Part shown: positions 1 to 13,372 of the stretch, piece after piece
Layout: every line of letters starts with the position of its first letter
Position numbering within the stretch: position 1 is the stretch's first letter
From: Monocercomonoides exilis
Taxonomy: Eukaryota > Preaxostyla > Oxymonadida > Polymastigidae
Direction: 5' to 3'
Length of the DNA stretch: 64,000 nt
Assembly (NCBI GenBank): GCA_001643675.2
Contig: LSRY02000039.1
Coordinates: 550,501 to 614,500, forward strand
Notes under the pieces: model-generated
What the model saw: only the letters and a program-made list of their open reading frames with translations
What the model was told of the DNA's origin: nothing
The model's database searches: none
Translations under genes and position numbers: made by a program

Positions 1-540
1 CTTTCTTGTATCTTCATAGGCATGATAACCTAATTCATCAGCACAAAAAATCTTTGAAGAATATTTTCCATTCACACATTGAGTCAAATGATTTTTCCAG
101 GTAATAATGCTTTGTTCCAAAATTTTCATCCTTTTTTCGTCTCTCACACTTAAAGAGACTACCATCAATATTTCGATATTCCTTTTCATGAATGAAGAAT
201 GTAAATTGTGAAAAGGCGTTTTATTACAAACTTTCGCAACAACGGCTCTTTGTGTTTTCGGTGTGATTTGCTTTCTTTAATTTCTCAAATTTTTTTGAAT
301 TTCCATGACTAGTTTTTCTTGTTTCGGAGTCATCAACATGTTCTTTTTCTCAGGAACCTTTTTTCTCATATATCCTGTTCGAATCTTGCAAACAAGGCTC
401 GGCGTGCAGTTCAGCGCCTTTGAAATATGTATATTTAAAGGAATTTTTTTAAAATTATTGTTTAACAGGCGTTGAAGAAGGAACGAATTAATGAAGCTTT
501 TGTTTTTGAAGTGTTTCGAGACAAGATGGATGAAATGAAC
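1..540 (-). pseudogene. Decayed DNA-transposase-like fragment (runs off left edge)
   Basis: Read on the minus strand, one frame stays open from about 536 to the left edge, apart from a single in-frame TAA at 277-279. It contains a helix-turn-helix-like stretch (ISKALNCTPSLVCKI, about 375-425), then basic sequence, then a segment ending FCADELGYHAYED at the very edge, which is reminiscent of a DDE-transposase core. The frame on both sides of the TAA reads as one protein (...MEIQKN, stop, RKQITPK...), so I treat the TAA as a disabling mutation. The rest of the gene is outside the window. The superfamily is not assigned: Tc1/mariner-like is possible but not shown. Family assignment is inference; the open frame and the stop are seen directly. 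Confidence 0.35.
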
Positions 541-1096
541 TGTTAATCAAATTTTGGAATGAATCCTATTAAAACTGTTTCAAATTAAGATAAATTAAAA
601 GTTGATAATTCCAAAGGAATTTTTATTTTTAAGATTGACAAATCTGTTCAACTGAAACAACCATTTAAATTATATAATTACAGTTGCCAACTTTTATCAA
701 TTAACATGAATAGTGAGTGACCGTCCAACTATCTATATTTTTGTGAATTTTTTAATCAAAAAACGTATTTTTTCTAACATTCTTTTCCTTTTCGGTGTTG
801 AATTCTCACAATTGAAAATTGCTCCTGTGAAATATTTTTTTTTTTCTTTCTTGTTAAAACTTCTGAAAAGAAACAAGATATTTTCACAATAGTTTTTAAT
901 TGTCTTTTAATCATTAAACATTATATCGAAAAGAATTGAATTGGAATAAAAGTTTTGTCATTTTCTCGATTGATGATCCTCATAAGTTTTCTCCTCTTTC
1001 AATTTTCACTTTATTTCGATCTTTATCACTGTAAACAAATACGTTAAGAAGGAATTTTTATTCATTTTGTTTCATTAACGAGAATTTCAAAGAGAA

Positions 1097-1276
1097 ATGT
1101 CAAACACAAAAAGAGATAAATACAAACAGTTAGCGAAATATTCACCACAATCCAAACAGCCAATAGTAACTTCAAAAAATCAAATTTTGCATTATGTCAC
1201 ACATGCACAACGAAATGCATTGAGAAGCACTCAAAGATTCTTGAACAAGCTGACGCTCAGCAATAAAAAAAAATAG
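1097..1276 (+). CDS. Short unidentified ORF (59 aa)
   Basis: ATG-initiated 59-codon frame ending in TAG. The product is strongly basic (starts MSNTKRDKYKQLAKY) with no Cys, no membrane segment and no recognised motif. No intron or neighbouring exon was found to extend it. It could be chance; it is listed because it starts with ATG and is too short for usual gene-length cut-offs. Confidence 0.15.
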   Translation: MSNTKRDKYKQLAKYSPQSKQPIVTSKNQILHYVTHAQRNALRSTQRFLNKLTLSNKKK

Positions 1277-1512
1277 ATTGCAATGTTTCACATATTCATT
1301 GAATGAATGTGGGAAATTGCATATCTGCAAAATAGAAAAGCATGCATTAACTATTTATGATTGAAAGAAAACAATGAAGCATTCCTAAAATAATCATCAA
1401 CATTGAAAAACTACATATAGAGACGAAAATACATATTTCAAACATATTGACTGGATTTTTCACACAAGAACAACATAATCTGCATGGAAAACATATCTGG
1501 AAAAAAATACAT

Positions 1513-1607
1513 ACACAAACACAAACACAAACACAAACACAAACACAAACACAAACACAAACACAAACACAAACACAAACACAAACACAAACACAAACAC
1601 AAACAAA
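1513..1607. repeat. (ACAAAC)n microsatellite
   Basis: About 16 uninterrupted copies of a 6-nt unit (ACAAAC on the plus strand). Because 6 is a multiple of 3, all frames stay open across it and create artefactual Thr-Gln, Cys-Val and Cys-Leu repeat ORFs. Confidence 0.95.
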
Positions 1608-2049
1608 ATACAATTCCAAACACGCAAAAATACAAAAATAATAATCTTGTTTTTTGAGGTGAAATACATACAAACTCAAATGAAATGCATTAACAACAAA
1701 ACAAATCCATTGACTCAATCATCCAGCCACAAAATACATCACGATTCGAAAATCGCTCTTTCCATTCATGAATCATAAATCAACTTCATTTTTTCAAATA
1801 TTTTTTCTTTTCTCTTTTGTGAGAAAAAAAAAAGGCGAATATTTTAGCTAATGAATCACTTTTTGAAGATGAAGCTCTTCCACAAACTTCATTCAACATT
1901 CAACACTTAAAAAGAGTTCATCACAAGCGTATGCTCAGAATCCTGTATTTGTTCTCCTTTCTCGCTTATTCACAAACGCAGACAATCATTTGTCCAAACA
2001 TTTACTCCTCCTCTCTGAATTGTCTCGCCAAACTCTCTCCTTCAATGTT

Positions 2050-5000
2050 TCAATAATCAAAATCAATCGCGTCTGTCGCTGTCATCATTGTCGAGCAACT
2101 TCCACAATGCCCAATCAATTCTCGCTTCACACTTCGAAGACTCGGCCTCTCTTCCCACTGCACACACAGACATCGATTTCCCAACTCCCTTAAAGCCTCC
2201 GATCCCGTTTCCCCCATCTCCTGCATCTCTCCATTCACTATCTTCTGCCCAGCCACCTCTGCCTCGTCCTCTCCAAAAGGAATCTTCAGTTTCAGTCACT
2301 TCCACAGCACCATCCCAATTGAGAATGGAGCTGATTCTTTTGCTGCTTCCTTGTTCTTGTTGATCAACAGTTCTGGTGCCTTCCACCTCAAACACTCTTT
2401 TTTGAAATCTGAGTCATCCTCAAAGGCTGATGAAGGAAGAGAGTCTTCATTGTCATCATCACTTGCAGATGAAACAATAGTTACAGTGGATGATATGGAA
2501 GATGAATCTGAATCATCTGATAAAAGGTCTGAGTGCATGACAATGCAGATAACCATGTGCTCAGAGAACAACACAATGTGTGGACTGAGATTGGTCATCG
2601 ATTGAAGAGGGTTTTCCATTTCATCAAAGGAGTGGAGAGCAAGATTTGCTACCCAAAATAGTATCTGTGCAGCTGTCATTTCTCTTTCCTGCAAAGTGCC
2701 TATCTCCATTTCCTTCTTCTCATTCCTTCCATGAAGCAGCATGAACAGCGAATCCCTCAAATCCACAATCAGCTTCTCATAAGGAGACGAACAGGCCATC
2801 GCGTCAACCAAGTTTGACATGGATGAGGTGGTTGGGCACAGATCTTCCCCTCGAACAAATGTTGAATCAGTGTCTGAAGTGTCTGTTGTTGAAGTGGATG
2901 AGACGGATGGCGAAGGATTTCGTTTCCTCTTCTCTTCATCATCTTTATCATCCATTTCCTCCAGTGCCCAGTCAGGAATCTTGTCTGAATTTCTCCCAAG
3001 AATGTATTCAGTTGATTCACTTTCACTCAATAAATGATCTGATGACTCGGAGTGTCCCAAGCTTTTCGCAAAAACCCTTTTCTTTATCCTTTCATCGTTC
3101 TTCTTCTCTCCTTCCCTCTCTGCTCTCCTCCACTGCTCCTCAGGCGACATCTCCATCGTAACCATCTCAAATGCCTTTGGATCTTTTTTGATGTTATCAT
3201 TCACAATCTCTCTCAGATCTTCTGCCTCATTCTTCACTTTTCTCCATCGAATAACAAACAAAATAAATACAACCAAAACAATAAAAAATAACATTGACAA
3301 CACAAGAACAATGATAATCCAATAAGATGCAGTCTTGTTTCCACTTTCAACAATGTTTTCTTCTCTTTTTGGCTCAATCTCACTTTTGTTCTTCAAAATG
3401 AAAGAATCAGTTGATGAAGGATTCTCTGCATTGCCAAACAAAATATATGTACTCACTTCAATTTCGTCTTCACAATTGCCGATGAGATCTTTTGCCACGC
3501 TTCCTTCTGCTTCTCTTTCCGATAAGAATCCATTTGAATCAAAATCATAATTTTCAATCTCATTCTCTTCTCCCTTCCTCTTCACAACTGAGAATGACAA
3601 ATTGCACGGAACAAGAAGCATCCCTTTGAATGCCAATTTCATTCTATCTGTCTCTTCTTTTGCTTCCACACTCTCCAACACAGGAATAAAGAATGATGAA
3701 TCCCTTTCAGAAACAATCCCTTCAAAACTGCACTCATCATTCAACATCCAAAGAGATGTGTTATCCTTCCATCCATCTCCTCCCTTCAAACTCACCACAT
3801 TCAATGTTCCAGAATCTGAACAGATAATATTTTTTCTAATTGATGGATATCCTTCAACAGATGGATTGTTATTCAAAAACTCTCCTTTATCAATATTCAC
3901 ATTTCCTCCACTCATTGTTATTCCACCTTCTGCTGAATTGGTTATTGTTGTGCCTTTCATCAAAACAGAACTCTTCACAATATCAACAAGAGATCTATCC
4001 CATCTGCATATTTCATCTTCCTTATTCTTATATTGTCCATTTCTTTCCTTTGAACTTCCATCAAAAATGCAACTGTCCATTTTCAGATTTGTGCAATTCT
4101 CCACTTTCATCAATTTCCCTTTTTTGGTCTTTGAACCGACTCCACCTATTGTGCAATTTGAAAATTGCATCGTCTTTTTCATTGACAAGCAAGATATTAA
4201 TGTTTCTTCATTTCCTTCAACTGTGATATTTTCTGAGTTGAAATTCTTGATTGTTAATTTTCCACATTCATGAATAATTATTAGAGAAGTTTTAGCTGTT
4301 GAGTTGTTAATTGTTAATGAATCAATAACTGAAGGAAGTGGTGATGAAAAATGCAATGCAGATTCTTGAAGAATAAGATTTGATATTGTGCATGCATCAA
4401 GCTGTAATTCTCCTTTTTCCATTTTAATAATGTGAAATGGAATGTTTTCAAAAGTCATATTTCCTTTTTCCATAAATTGTTTTGTTGTGAATGAACAATT
4501 CATTATTTCAAGAATCCCTCCATCTGGTGATATCAGTGATTCATGTGAAGAGATGAAATCTGAATCAAACACAAAATTCTCTCTCAACAATGAAACTGTT
4601 CCTGCTGTTGTGATCAATGTCTCTCTTGTTTTTTCAATCCCTGATTTCACTTCAACTTTACACAAGTCTCTGCTCTTTGAACTCAAACTCATTTCCTTCA
4701 AATTAATCTCTTCTTCAATTGCGCTCTTTGTGTCAACATACAATAGACTCACATATTCCGAAGTCAGATGCATTAGTCCATGATTAATTGAATCACAAGG
4801 AAGAGCATTTGTTCCACATTGCTTTTCATTTGAGCCGTTTAAACTACTCACAATAATTGTGTCACTCTGATGGATCGTAATAAATTCCATCAGATTAGTA
4901 TCGCTTGGGTAATCGCAGAGATCTCTTCCAAATATCGCATCATCACGGATGAAATGAATATCCCGAAGATCAAATTGAAATTGACTTTCATTGATCTGCA

Positions 5001-8000
5001 ATGTGATGTTGTTACACTCAATGAAAATATCATTCCCCACTTTTGCTTTGTTGTTACTGAATTTCATTCCCATAAACGCGAAATTCAATTCCCCTCTTTC
5101 CTTTGTTGCCAAATACACTCCTCCTCCTTTCCCCATGTCACCGCTGCAGCTGCAATGACTGATTGTTGTTTCAATCATCTTCATTGATCCAGATGCGCAC
5201 AATGTGAAGAATATTGCCCCTCCTTTTTCACTTGTTTCTGCTTTATCCTCCGTTATGTGGCTCTCATTCACCACCAAATTGATCTTTTTCTCACTCTTTA
5301 ATTCCAAAACGCTTGCTCCATTTCCAATTCTCTTTACTCCTGAAAATGATGAATTATCAATGTTGAGATTCATTTCCTCCCCTCCTTCATTAATCTTTGT
5401 TGTTAATTCAGGTCCTTTGATCAGAAGAAGGCATCCGACTCTTTCATTCAACAATTTCACTCGAACATTCTTCAACTGGCAAGAAATTCCAGCATTGTTA
5501 ATTGCAAAAATGCTATTTCCAACATTGCACGATTCCATCGACAAATCATTCACTTCCACAGTTCCTCCGATCGCACCCACAAACACACAATCAAATCCAT
5601 TGTTCATTCCTGCTTCTGAATGGAATGCACATCCAATTATCACCAAATCTCCATTTTTGTTTGAAATAATCGTTTTGGCTGAGTTGTCAAATCCAGATGT
5701 TAGTCGAAGTTGGATATTTCTCAATTCAAGATGATTATAATTTTCTATGAAATATTCCAGTTGAATTCCAATTGCCTTTTCAAAATTCAATATTGCTTTC
5801 ACATTCTCTTCTCCCATCTTCACACTTTTTTGATCTGATAATTGGACACATTGAATGAATCTCGAATGATAGTTGATCCTTCAATCTGAATTGTTTTATT
5901 TCCATTCTCCTTTTTCATGTTTTCCATCCCTTTCCACATTGTAAAACAAGGCTCTTCCTCACTTCCACATCTTGCCACATCATATCCATCTGATGAGATA
6001 AATATCTCAGATGAGCTGTATGGAATCAGAAACATGAACAAATCTTTGTTTGAATGAAAATCATCACTCCCAACAAAAAGAGTTTTATCATCTTTCATTG
6101 ATGAATAATCAAACTTGAATGAGTCATTTGTCACAGAAGAATAAAAATCCTTTTCCAAAATGAACATGTTCTTACCAATGGCCGCACTGTTGTTTGTAAA
6201 CGAGACGTTTTCTAAAAGAAATGGCTTCTCATTCAAACAATTTTGACAATCCAGACACAAGAATCCACCTTTTCCATTTCTTGATGAAAGCGAACAAGAT
6301 GTTGCATTTGTCGATTTTATCTCCAGTTTTTCATTCCCTTTCAATGTCACTCTTGCAACACCTCCTTCTTCACCGCTTCCAGTGTTCATAATGTTTGAAA
6401 AGTTGCAGTTTTCAAGCAAAATAGATGAAGCCATCACCAATGGAGATATGATAAACGAACAATCTGCCAAACTGCATCCCTTCAAAGTGCAACTTCCAGT
6501 TGTTGTTGATATCAATGAGTATTGAGCAATATCTGTTGATGATTGAATCTCAAACAAACAGCTTTCAAGTTGAAGACGTTCGCTTGATGAAATCAAGGAA
6601 TTCATGCTTGGTTGAAATTGACTTGGGATTCGAAATTCCAAAGCTAAAAAGCTGAGTGTCTTAATTGATGAAATAACAATTTTGGATGCAGAATCTCCAT
6701 TGATCGTCTTTTCAAAATAAGCTGTCTTATGTTTAATGGCATCTCCTTCATTCACACACCCATCAATCACAAGTGCATCCTGGAACGAAAAAACATTTTC
6801 AATTGTCCCTTCATCTTTCACTTTCACTTTCCTTTCTCCAACTGCTCCACTTCTGTCAATGTGGTCAATTCCACTTTTCATCGATTGACAAGGGAATCTT
6901 TCACTTCCACATCCCAATGTGTCATGTCCATCTGCTGATACAGTAACTTCAATCCGCTTTAAAGAAACAAGAAACACTCGAAGATCCATTTCCCCATATT
7001 TTCCGTCTTCCCCAACAAATGCATTCCCATCATCTTTGTAATCTGTGTTTACAATTGCAAAACGCTCTATTTTCACACTGTTCACCAGATTGCTGCTCTT
7101 TACAAACATGTTCTTCCCAACTGTTGCTGAGCATCCAGAAAACAATATCGATGAAAATCGAAATTCTCCTTCATTTGAACTGCAATCCAGATATATCCCT
7201 CCTCCTTTTCCTTCTTCAACTCCATTCTCACAAATACATCCAACAAATGAACTCTCTTGAATTGTAATATATCCTCCTTCACTCAATGCTATCTTCAGTG
7301 CTCCTCCTTCTTTGCTCTTCTCTGATAATGCCCCTTCAATTCTGCTTCCATTCATCACCATTCCAATCCCCATGCTCCCTCCAAACAGTGTTGCCTCTCC
7401 ACTTCCATCAATCTCCAATCCTTCCAGTGTGCAATTCAACAATTTCAGTCTGTATTCCTGTTCATTCAAATTTGCTGAGGAAAGCGAAATTGAAAACAAC
7501 GAAACTGTTGAGTTCACATCTGATATCGTGACAGAGTCCAACTCAACCATCTTCCCAGTTGATTTGATCAAGAAATATCCAATTGTGTTTTGCTTCCCTC
7601 CAACCACACTCATCTCACAGTTCTTCATGTGCAATTCCCCATTTATACTGCTCGATTCGATCACTGATGAAATTGTTCTGCTAAAACTCGAGGGGACAAC
7701 AATCCCAATTAACTCCATTTCTGTCAGAGAAGCTGATTTCAGAATGCATTCTTCAAAGCCACTAATTTCTCTTTGGCATTCTATCTCCACAAATGTCTCA
7801 GCTTTGGCCTTCACATTCATCCCTCCCACATCTACACATCCCGTTAAAGAAGATTTTGAACACATAACAATTTCCTGTTTTAAATTCTGCGATCTCTTCA
7901 GATGATCCATCCCATAATTAACATTCAAACATGGCGCCTTCTCCAATCCACAATACACCTCCTCTACTCCAGATATTCCATCGACAAATATTGCATCATC

Positions 8001-11000
8001 AAAGAATCCATCAAAGAATATGAACAAGTCGATATCCCAATCACCGAATGCTTCTGTTCTATCATGCCCAACAATCGAATTGTCTTTCTGAGTGATGCTT
8101 CCCATGAAGGCGAAGGAAGTTTCGTTCACAGAAGCGACAAGGGATTCACACACAAAATACATATCTCTTCCGACACTGGCCTTGTTGGCTGAAAACATCA
8201 CATTTATCATGGAAAAGGAGGATTCCGATACTTGTGAGAATTGGTTGAACTCGATCATGAGAGCACCGCCTTTTCCTCCAGAACTTGTATCCTCGCTCAC
8301 AGAGCAGGTGGAGAAGGTGGAGTTCATCACAGAAAATGTGTTGGCGGGGGCAGATGAGGCGAATGAGATGCACCCGTCATTGGTGGCATTCTGTTGGTTT
8401 TGTGGAGCTGAGTTGATGTTGGTGATGGTGCAGTTTGTGAGGGAGAGGGAGAGGGCAGGGGAGGTGGCAGAGGAGAGGACACAGCTGGCGGGGGAGGCTG
8501 TGGAGGTGATATCTGTGATGTTGGAGGAGGTGAAAGTGAGGGGAGTGGTGAGGGAGGTGAGGTGGAAGATGCTTTGGCTGCTGAGGGAGAGTTTTGTGAT
8601 TGCTGTGTGGTTGAGGGCGAGGGAGCCAGCAGTGAGGAAGAAGAGGGGGGTTGTGATTGATGATGAAGATGGGGTTGTTCCGGTGATGGTGGTTGTGTTG
8701 AGTTTGAGGGAAGGGGAGTTTTGGGAGAGATGGAAGAGGATGGGGGTGATTTGATTTGTGGAGTTGTGAGCGATGGCGAGGACAGAGACTGTGAGGGATC
8801 CCTGTGTTTGTTGGAAGAGGGCAGACGAGGCAGATGGATCTGGTGAAGAAGATGAGGGAGAAGAATAAGTGAATGTTGCATGCTGAGGAATTCCACTGGA
8901 TGCTATAGTGGTGACGGTTGTTCCATTTCCGATGATTTTTGTGTCAACCGCACGAAAAGTGAGTGTTTGAAGAGGAACAAATGTTGAGGTGAGGAGGGTG
9001 ATTAAAGATTCTTGTACTGCTTTTACACATCCAAGAGCATATTCAACTGTACCACATGGGGTCAATTGTGGCCTTCCACAGGCCTCGATATCTTCTCCGC
9101 TATCTGCAACGATTATGCTTGTTGCAATGAGGGGAAGCCAATTGTTGTACAATTCATTTGTTGCAGATCCACAGTTCCACACTCTGTTTATAGGGGTTGT
9201 TGATCCGCATTGCTGGAATGGGGATTGAGTAATTTCGTAACCATTGAAGAACACATCGTTTCCTCTTCCATTTGCAGCTGTGTTGCTATCGAAAAAACAA
9301 AAAGTGATGAATTTTATTCCATTCATCCAGGAATAAGTTGAATAGAAGAAAATGGCAGCACCTCCATATGTCGAAGAAGCAGTCAATTTATTGTTTACGA
9401 ATTGGCAATCATTAACCAAAAATTGGCTTGGTTTTTTATTCGGAGGATTATAAAATGAAAGAGAACCAGTTGAATCTCCACCAGAATTTGATATACACTT
9501 GCATTTGGTGAACACTAATTGACCATTTGAAGAAAAATCACCAATAAAAAAATAAATACCCGTTCCAATTGTGCTTGTTATTTTACAACTTTCCACTCTG
9601 TTATCTAAAAATGAATAAACGGAAGAAGTTTGTCTTCCATCAATGCAAGCTGCTCCTCCATGAGGAGCAGAACAGTTTGTGAAATTTGAATTTGAAATAT
9701 TTTCATTCTGCAAACAGTAACTGAATAGCGCTCCACCACCACATTCATTTCCAGTAGTTGAGCAATTGTTGAATAAACAAGAAGTGATTGTGAGATTTGC
9801 ATTTTGGAAAACAACATAAAGCGCACCTCCATAGTCATTTCCAGAATTTGAGTTATTCCAAAAACACCATTCGAAGCGATGACTATTCAAATCGAATGAG
9901 TACATTCTTTCAAGTTTCAATTTTTGAGATTCTGTTCCAACATGAACCACAGCAGCATTTGGTGAAGAGTGTGTTTGGTGAAGAAAAGAGGCATTGAAGA
10001 CAGAGAGGGAAGTGAATGGGCTGTTGAGGTTGGGGAGAATGGTTCCATCGATGGGGTTGTGGGTGTGTTTGAAGATGGATGAGTGGATGGAGAGGGATGA
10101 GTGAAGAGAGAAGGAGGGGATTGAATTGATGTTGGTGTTGGTGGAAGTGGAAGAGGAAGAAGAGGAAGAGGTTGTTGAGGTGAATGGGTTGAGTGAGTGG
10201 GAGGGAAGGGATGAAAGTGATAGAGGGGATTGAGGAGATGAGATGTTGTAGAAGAGGGTGTTTGAGAGATGGAGATTGAGGTGGATTTGAAGGTGGGGAT
10301 GGGATTGGCGATGGTTATGGAGAGGGGAAAGGGAAGGGGAAGAGGAAATAGAAGGGGAAGAGGAACGGGAAGGGAAAGAAAAAGAAGATGATGAGGATGA
10401 GGATGAGAAAGATGAAGGAGAAAGGGAAAGGGAAGAAGATGGAGAGGGGATGGGGAAGAGAGGGAAGAAGGAGAAAAAAGGAATGGCTGGATTAGGGAGA
10501 TGAATGAGGAGAAAGAGGAGTGGGAGATGGAGAAGGAAGCAGGGATTGGGGAGTGGGCATCTGGGAGGAGATTATTTGGGGTGGAGAAGAAGGGGAAGGA
10601 GAAGATGGCTGGTTGGTGGGTAGTGAGGGAGAAGTTTGTGAGGGAGAGGGAGGCATGCGCAGAGAGGAAAAGTGGAGATTTTGGTGCTGGGTTAACTTGG
10701 CAAGTGGAGGAGAGGATAGTAGCAGATGAGTGGTGTTGGGCAGCGAGGATCGGATAACCAGCGAGAGGCGCCGATGTGAGATGGGCGACGCACAAAGAGG
10801 TGTTGATGATTTTTAAAGTTGTTTGAATACAGCAAATGTTATTGTCAGCTGGTTTTATAACTTTCGTCAGTGAATTGAATAAATTATCGTTATCCTCATA
10901 AATTTTATCTGCAATGCTGATCAAATCTTTCTGCACCTCCTCGTTCACTTTTTGTTGAATTTGTCTTTCAGCAATGTCCTCCATATTCCGGCATTTAGAA

Positions 11001-11041
11001 CCGAGCGTAATCAATGCACAAATATAAAATGCAGCTCTCAT
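2050..11041 (-). pseudogene. Giant secreted pectin-lyase-like/one-TM/kinase-like surface protein, broken
   Basis: About 3,000 codons on the minus strand. The chosen start is the ATG at 11041, because it opens directly into a signal peptide (MRAAFYICALITLG); an ATG 69 nt upstream would mask it. A long ectodomain of short Asn/Ser/Gly-rich beta-helix-type repeats (NNCS, GGALF) follows, punctuated by five CG-x4/5-PC modules near 9.05, 7.93, 6.89, 5.95 and 4.79 kb. Then come one TM helix (about 3.24-3.34 kb), an Arg/Lys stop-transfer, an acidic linker, and a degenerate protein-kinase tail with RWKAPELLINKN (APE motif) and FSIGMVLW (subdomain IX). Three lesions are visible: a frame change in the Ser-rich coding near 10.42-10.48 kb; a one-base deficit in an A6 run near 5.83 kb; and a TGA at 2296-2298, after which the same frame resumes (LKLKIPFGE) and runs to its own stop at 2050-2052. 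Protein kinase catalytic residues are mostly missing, so it would be a pseudokinase even if intact. Two of the lesions could be assembly errors. Confidence 0.75.
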
Positions 11042-12157
11042 GTTGGAAAGGAGCTCGTAAGGGAAATTGTTGCCGAAAAAAACAAAAATGTCAAAATGTT
11101 TCTGCCCCATATTATTATTATATTCGGAGGTTTATTTTGAAAAATCGCATTGCATTTAGAGAATCCATTTCCCATTAATATACGAATTTGAAAAAAATTT
11201 TTTTTAACTTTTATTAGGTTTTTGTTTGTTGTCACAATTCTTTATTTTGGAAAAGTCACAAAAAATTATTCAAAAATTTCATATTTTTCATGTGAACATT
11301 AGGAATGCATTTTTTGGTTAATTAAATTTCTGTAATTAACTTATTTCAGAATATTGTGACGCTATTTCTCAAAAATTTGCACAACGAATGATTTTGAAAT
11401 GAAATTTTCTGTGAAACAGAAAGATTGAAAACATGAAATACAAAACAAGCGTCAAAATAATTAATAAAGATAAATAAGATAATACAACTTCTTATAAATC
11501 TCAAAAATAATGATTTGTTGTTTGGTTTTTGTTTGAAAAACTCAAAATTTGGAATAGTAAATTTTGATTAATTGATTAAATAAAATTTACGGAAAAAAAA
11601 ATAAGCGAAAAATATTTCAGAAAAAAGCCATAATTCACAATGTGAAGATTTAGATCATTCAAAAGCTTCTTCGACAAGTTTGCGAATTCCTCACAGACCA
11701 TCCGCACTTCTTCTTCTTCTTCCACCAAAAAGAGTCCAAATCAATTTGTCTCTCTTTCTCGTTGTTGATGCAACTGGAACAGCTGAAAGTGAATGTTGTT
11801 TTGCGAACAAGGCAGAAAAGATGCGAGAAGAGAAATCAGATGCCAAGACGAATGCTGAGAAAGAAGGAAAGGAAAAGAATAAAAATGAAAAGGATGCAGA
11901 TGAGTCTTCATCCTGTCTGTCCTTCATCACTCATTCTTCCTTGTCAAAGCTCTTCCCCAAAAAATCTCAACTGCTTCAGATTCTGCTCCATCTTTTGCAT
12001 ATGAAACGACAATTTGCCTGCCTTTGCCTTCATCCGATGCGACACAAAATGCTATATCCACTGCTAAACATCACACGTGGTTGTAAAAAGCAAATGAACT
12101 TTTTTTCAATGAAAAAGGAAGAGGAAAAAGACAAAAAGAGAAGACGAAAAGGAGAAA

Positions 12158-12188
<31 letters not shown>

Positions 12189-12229
12189 AGGAAAGATGCC
12201 AAAGATGATGCTGCATGTTGAGAATCATC
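11042..12229. other. Intergenic stretch; no supported gene
   Basis: Upstream flank of the giant pseudogene, very AT-rich to about 11.65 kb. A 687-nt frame at 11680-12366 lacks an ATG start and is K/E-rich, with a (GAA)n run at 12160-12190. I do not accept it as a gene. Confidence 0.4.
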
Positions 12230-12407
12230 AAAAGTTAGAGATTTCTGAATGTGAATGTTCAGAAAGCTCATCTGCTCAGAAGAAACATCGTTTCTGCCAC
12301 ACTCTCTCAATGTTTATTCCAAGCAAACTGCTTCTTCTCTTTCAAGCTCATGAAACGCATTATTAGGCTATGCAGCATGCAATAATGACGGTAGAAGTCA
12401 CGAATGC
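12230..12407. repeat. Diverged left flank of inverted duplication (copy A)
   Basis: This stretch aligns, with many substitutions and small indels, to the reverse complement of about 22020-22200. For example, AGAAAGCTCATCTGCTCAG occurs in both. The identity breaks sharply at 12408. Confidence 0.6.
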
Positions 12408-13372
12408 CATTGTTGAATGTGATGCAAATAAGAATAATCTCAAAACTTCTGGCTGTTTTGAAAAAAGATAAAAAGGCTTCTTTCCATAGCATTCCTATTC
12501 ATAGTCATTTTGTATTCATTAAAAGTACACCTTTAGAGAAAAATGAATGAAATAAAAAAAAATCAAACCATCTTTTTGACATTGAAATATTTTCCCATCT
12601 CCAATGAATTGGTAATTATCAACTCATCTGGCTTTCTTGTTCTCCAAAATTGCCTCTTGCCATTTAAAATAAACAGATAATTGGACAATAAATGAATGGC
12701 AAAGAACATCATCGAAAGCAGAGAGTCAATTGTGGAGCTGGCTGTGATATCAGATGAGAACACATATTCTCCAAACTAACTCCTTTTCAAAACCCAATTC
12801 AATGACTAATCTTTTCTGATGATTTTCCTGCAAAATTCGAACAAAATGCAAATGTCATTGTAATTGAGGCCTGCTGATTGTCTTGCTCAACTCGTTTCCT
12901 CCATTGTTCAATCCCCCAATTCACTTTCCTTTTCCACAAAATCTTCCCCCAATGAAAACTCACATAAAACAAATTCTGTGCTGAAGATATCCCTAGTACA
13001 CAACATTTCCCTCGAAATGAACAAGCAGTTCAATTCAATCTTTTTGATATTCTGCTCGCTTTTTCTGCATCTTTCATTAATTATTTCCCATTCAAAATAT
13101 CGCAGCCGATGTTCCTTCATATGTTTTGCTATGTTTGACCAAGTTCAAATTTCATGCTGAGTTTCTCCACCAATTCGCTTTTCAAATGTGACCGATGCAA
13201 ACAGCCACCCGCTCCTCCATCTCCATGCAAAATCCCTATTCTTCTGCAGTACTATAGCTCACATGGATGCATCTGTAACTGCACATCCAAAACAGCACAA
13301 ACAAAGTTTTAACAAATCGCATCATCAATCAAAAATCTTCACTTATAAAATTATGGGTTGTAAACCCTTATT
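12408..13372 (+). repeat. Inverted duplication, copy A (965 bp)
   Basis: Reverse complement of 21055-22019. I compared several stretches base by base, including homopolymer lengths (a 9-base A run matches a 9-base T run), and found no difference. Position x in this copy pairs with 34427-x. Neither copy carries a convincing gene: the open frames inside it (98, 70, 66 and about 60 codons) start with TTG or GTG, or lack recognisable content. Confidence 0.9.

Larger units (their letters stand above)
541..2049. other. Intergenic AT-rich stretch
   Basis: No convincing gene. It holds the hexanucleotide repeat near 1.5 kb and a 59-codon ORF at 1097-1276 (listed separately). It is otherwise A/T runs, and it is the 3' flank of the giant minus-strand pseudogene. 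Confidence 0.5.

Noticed and set aside
1347-1718. ORFs with Cys-Val, Cys-Leu and Thr-Gln repeats
   Set aside because: Produced by the (ACAAAC)n repeat, which is open in all frames.
5820-5832. Programmed frameshift at the A6 run in the giant gene
   Set aside because: A homopolymer with no stimulatory structure visible, and other lesions in the same gene make simple mutation or a sequencing error more likely. Left open for read checking.
11680-12366. 228-codon plus-strand frame
   Set aside because: Starts with TTG, K/E-rich, has a (GAA)n run, and its homologous part near 22.1 kb is not conserved in the same frame.
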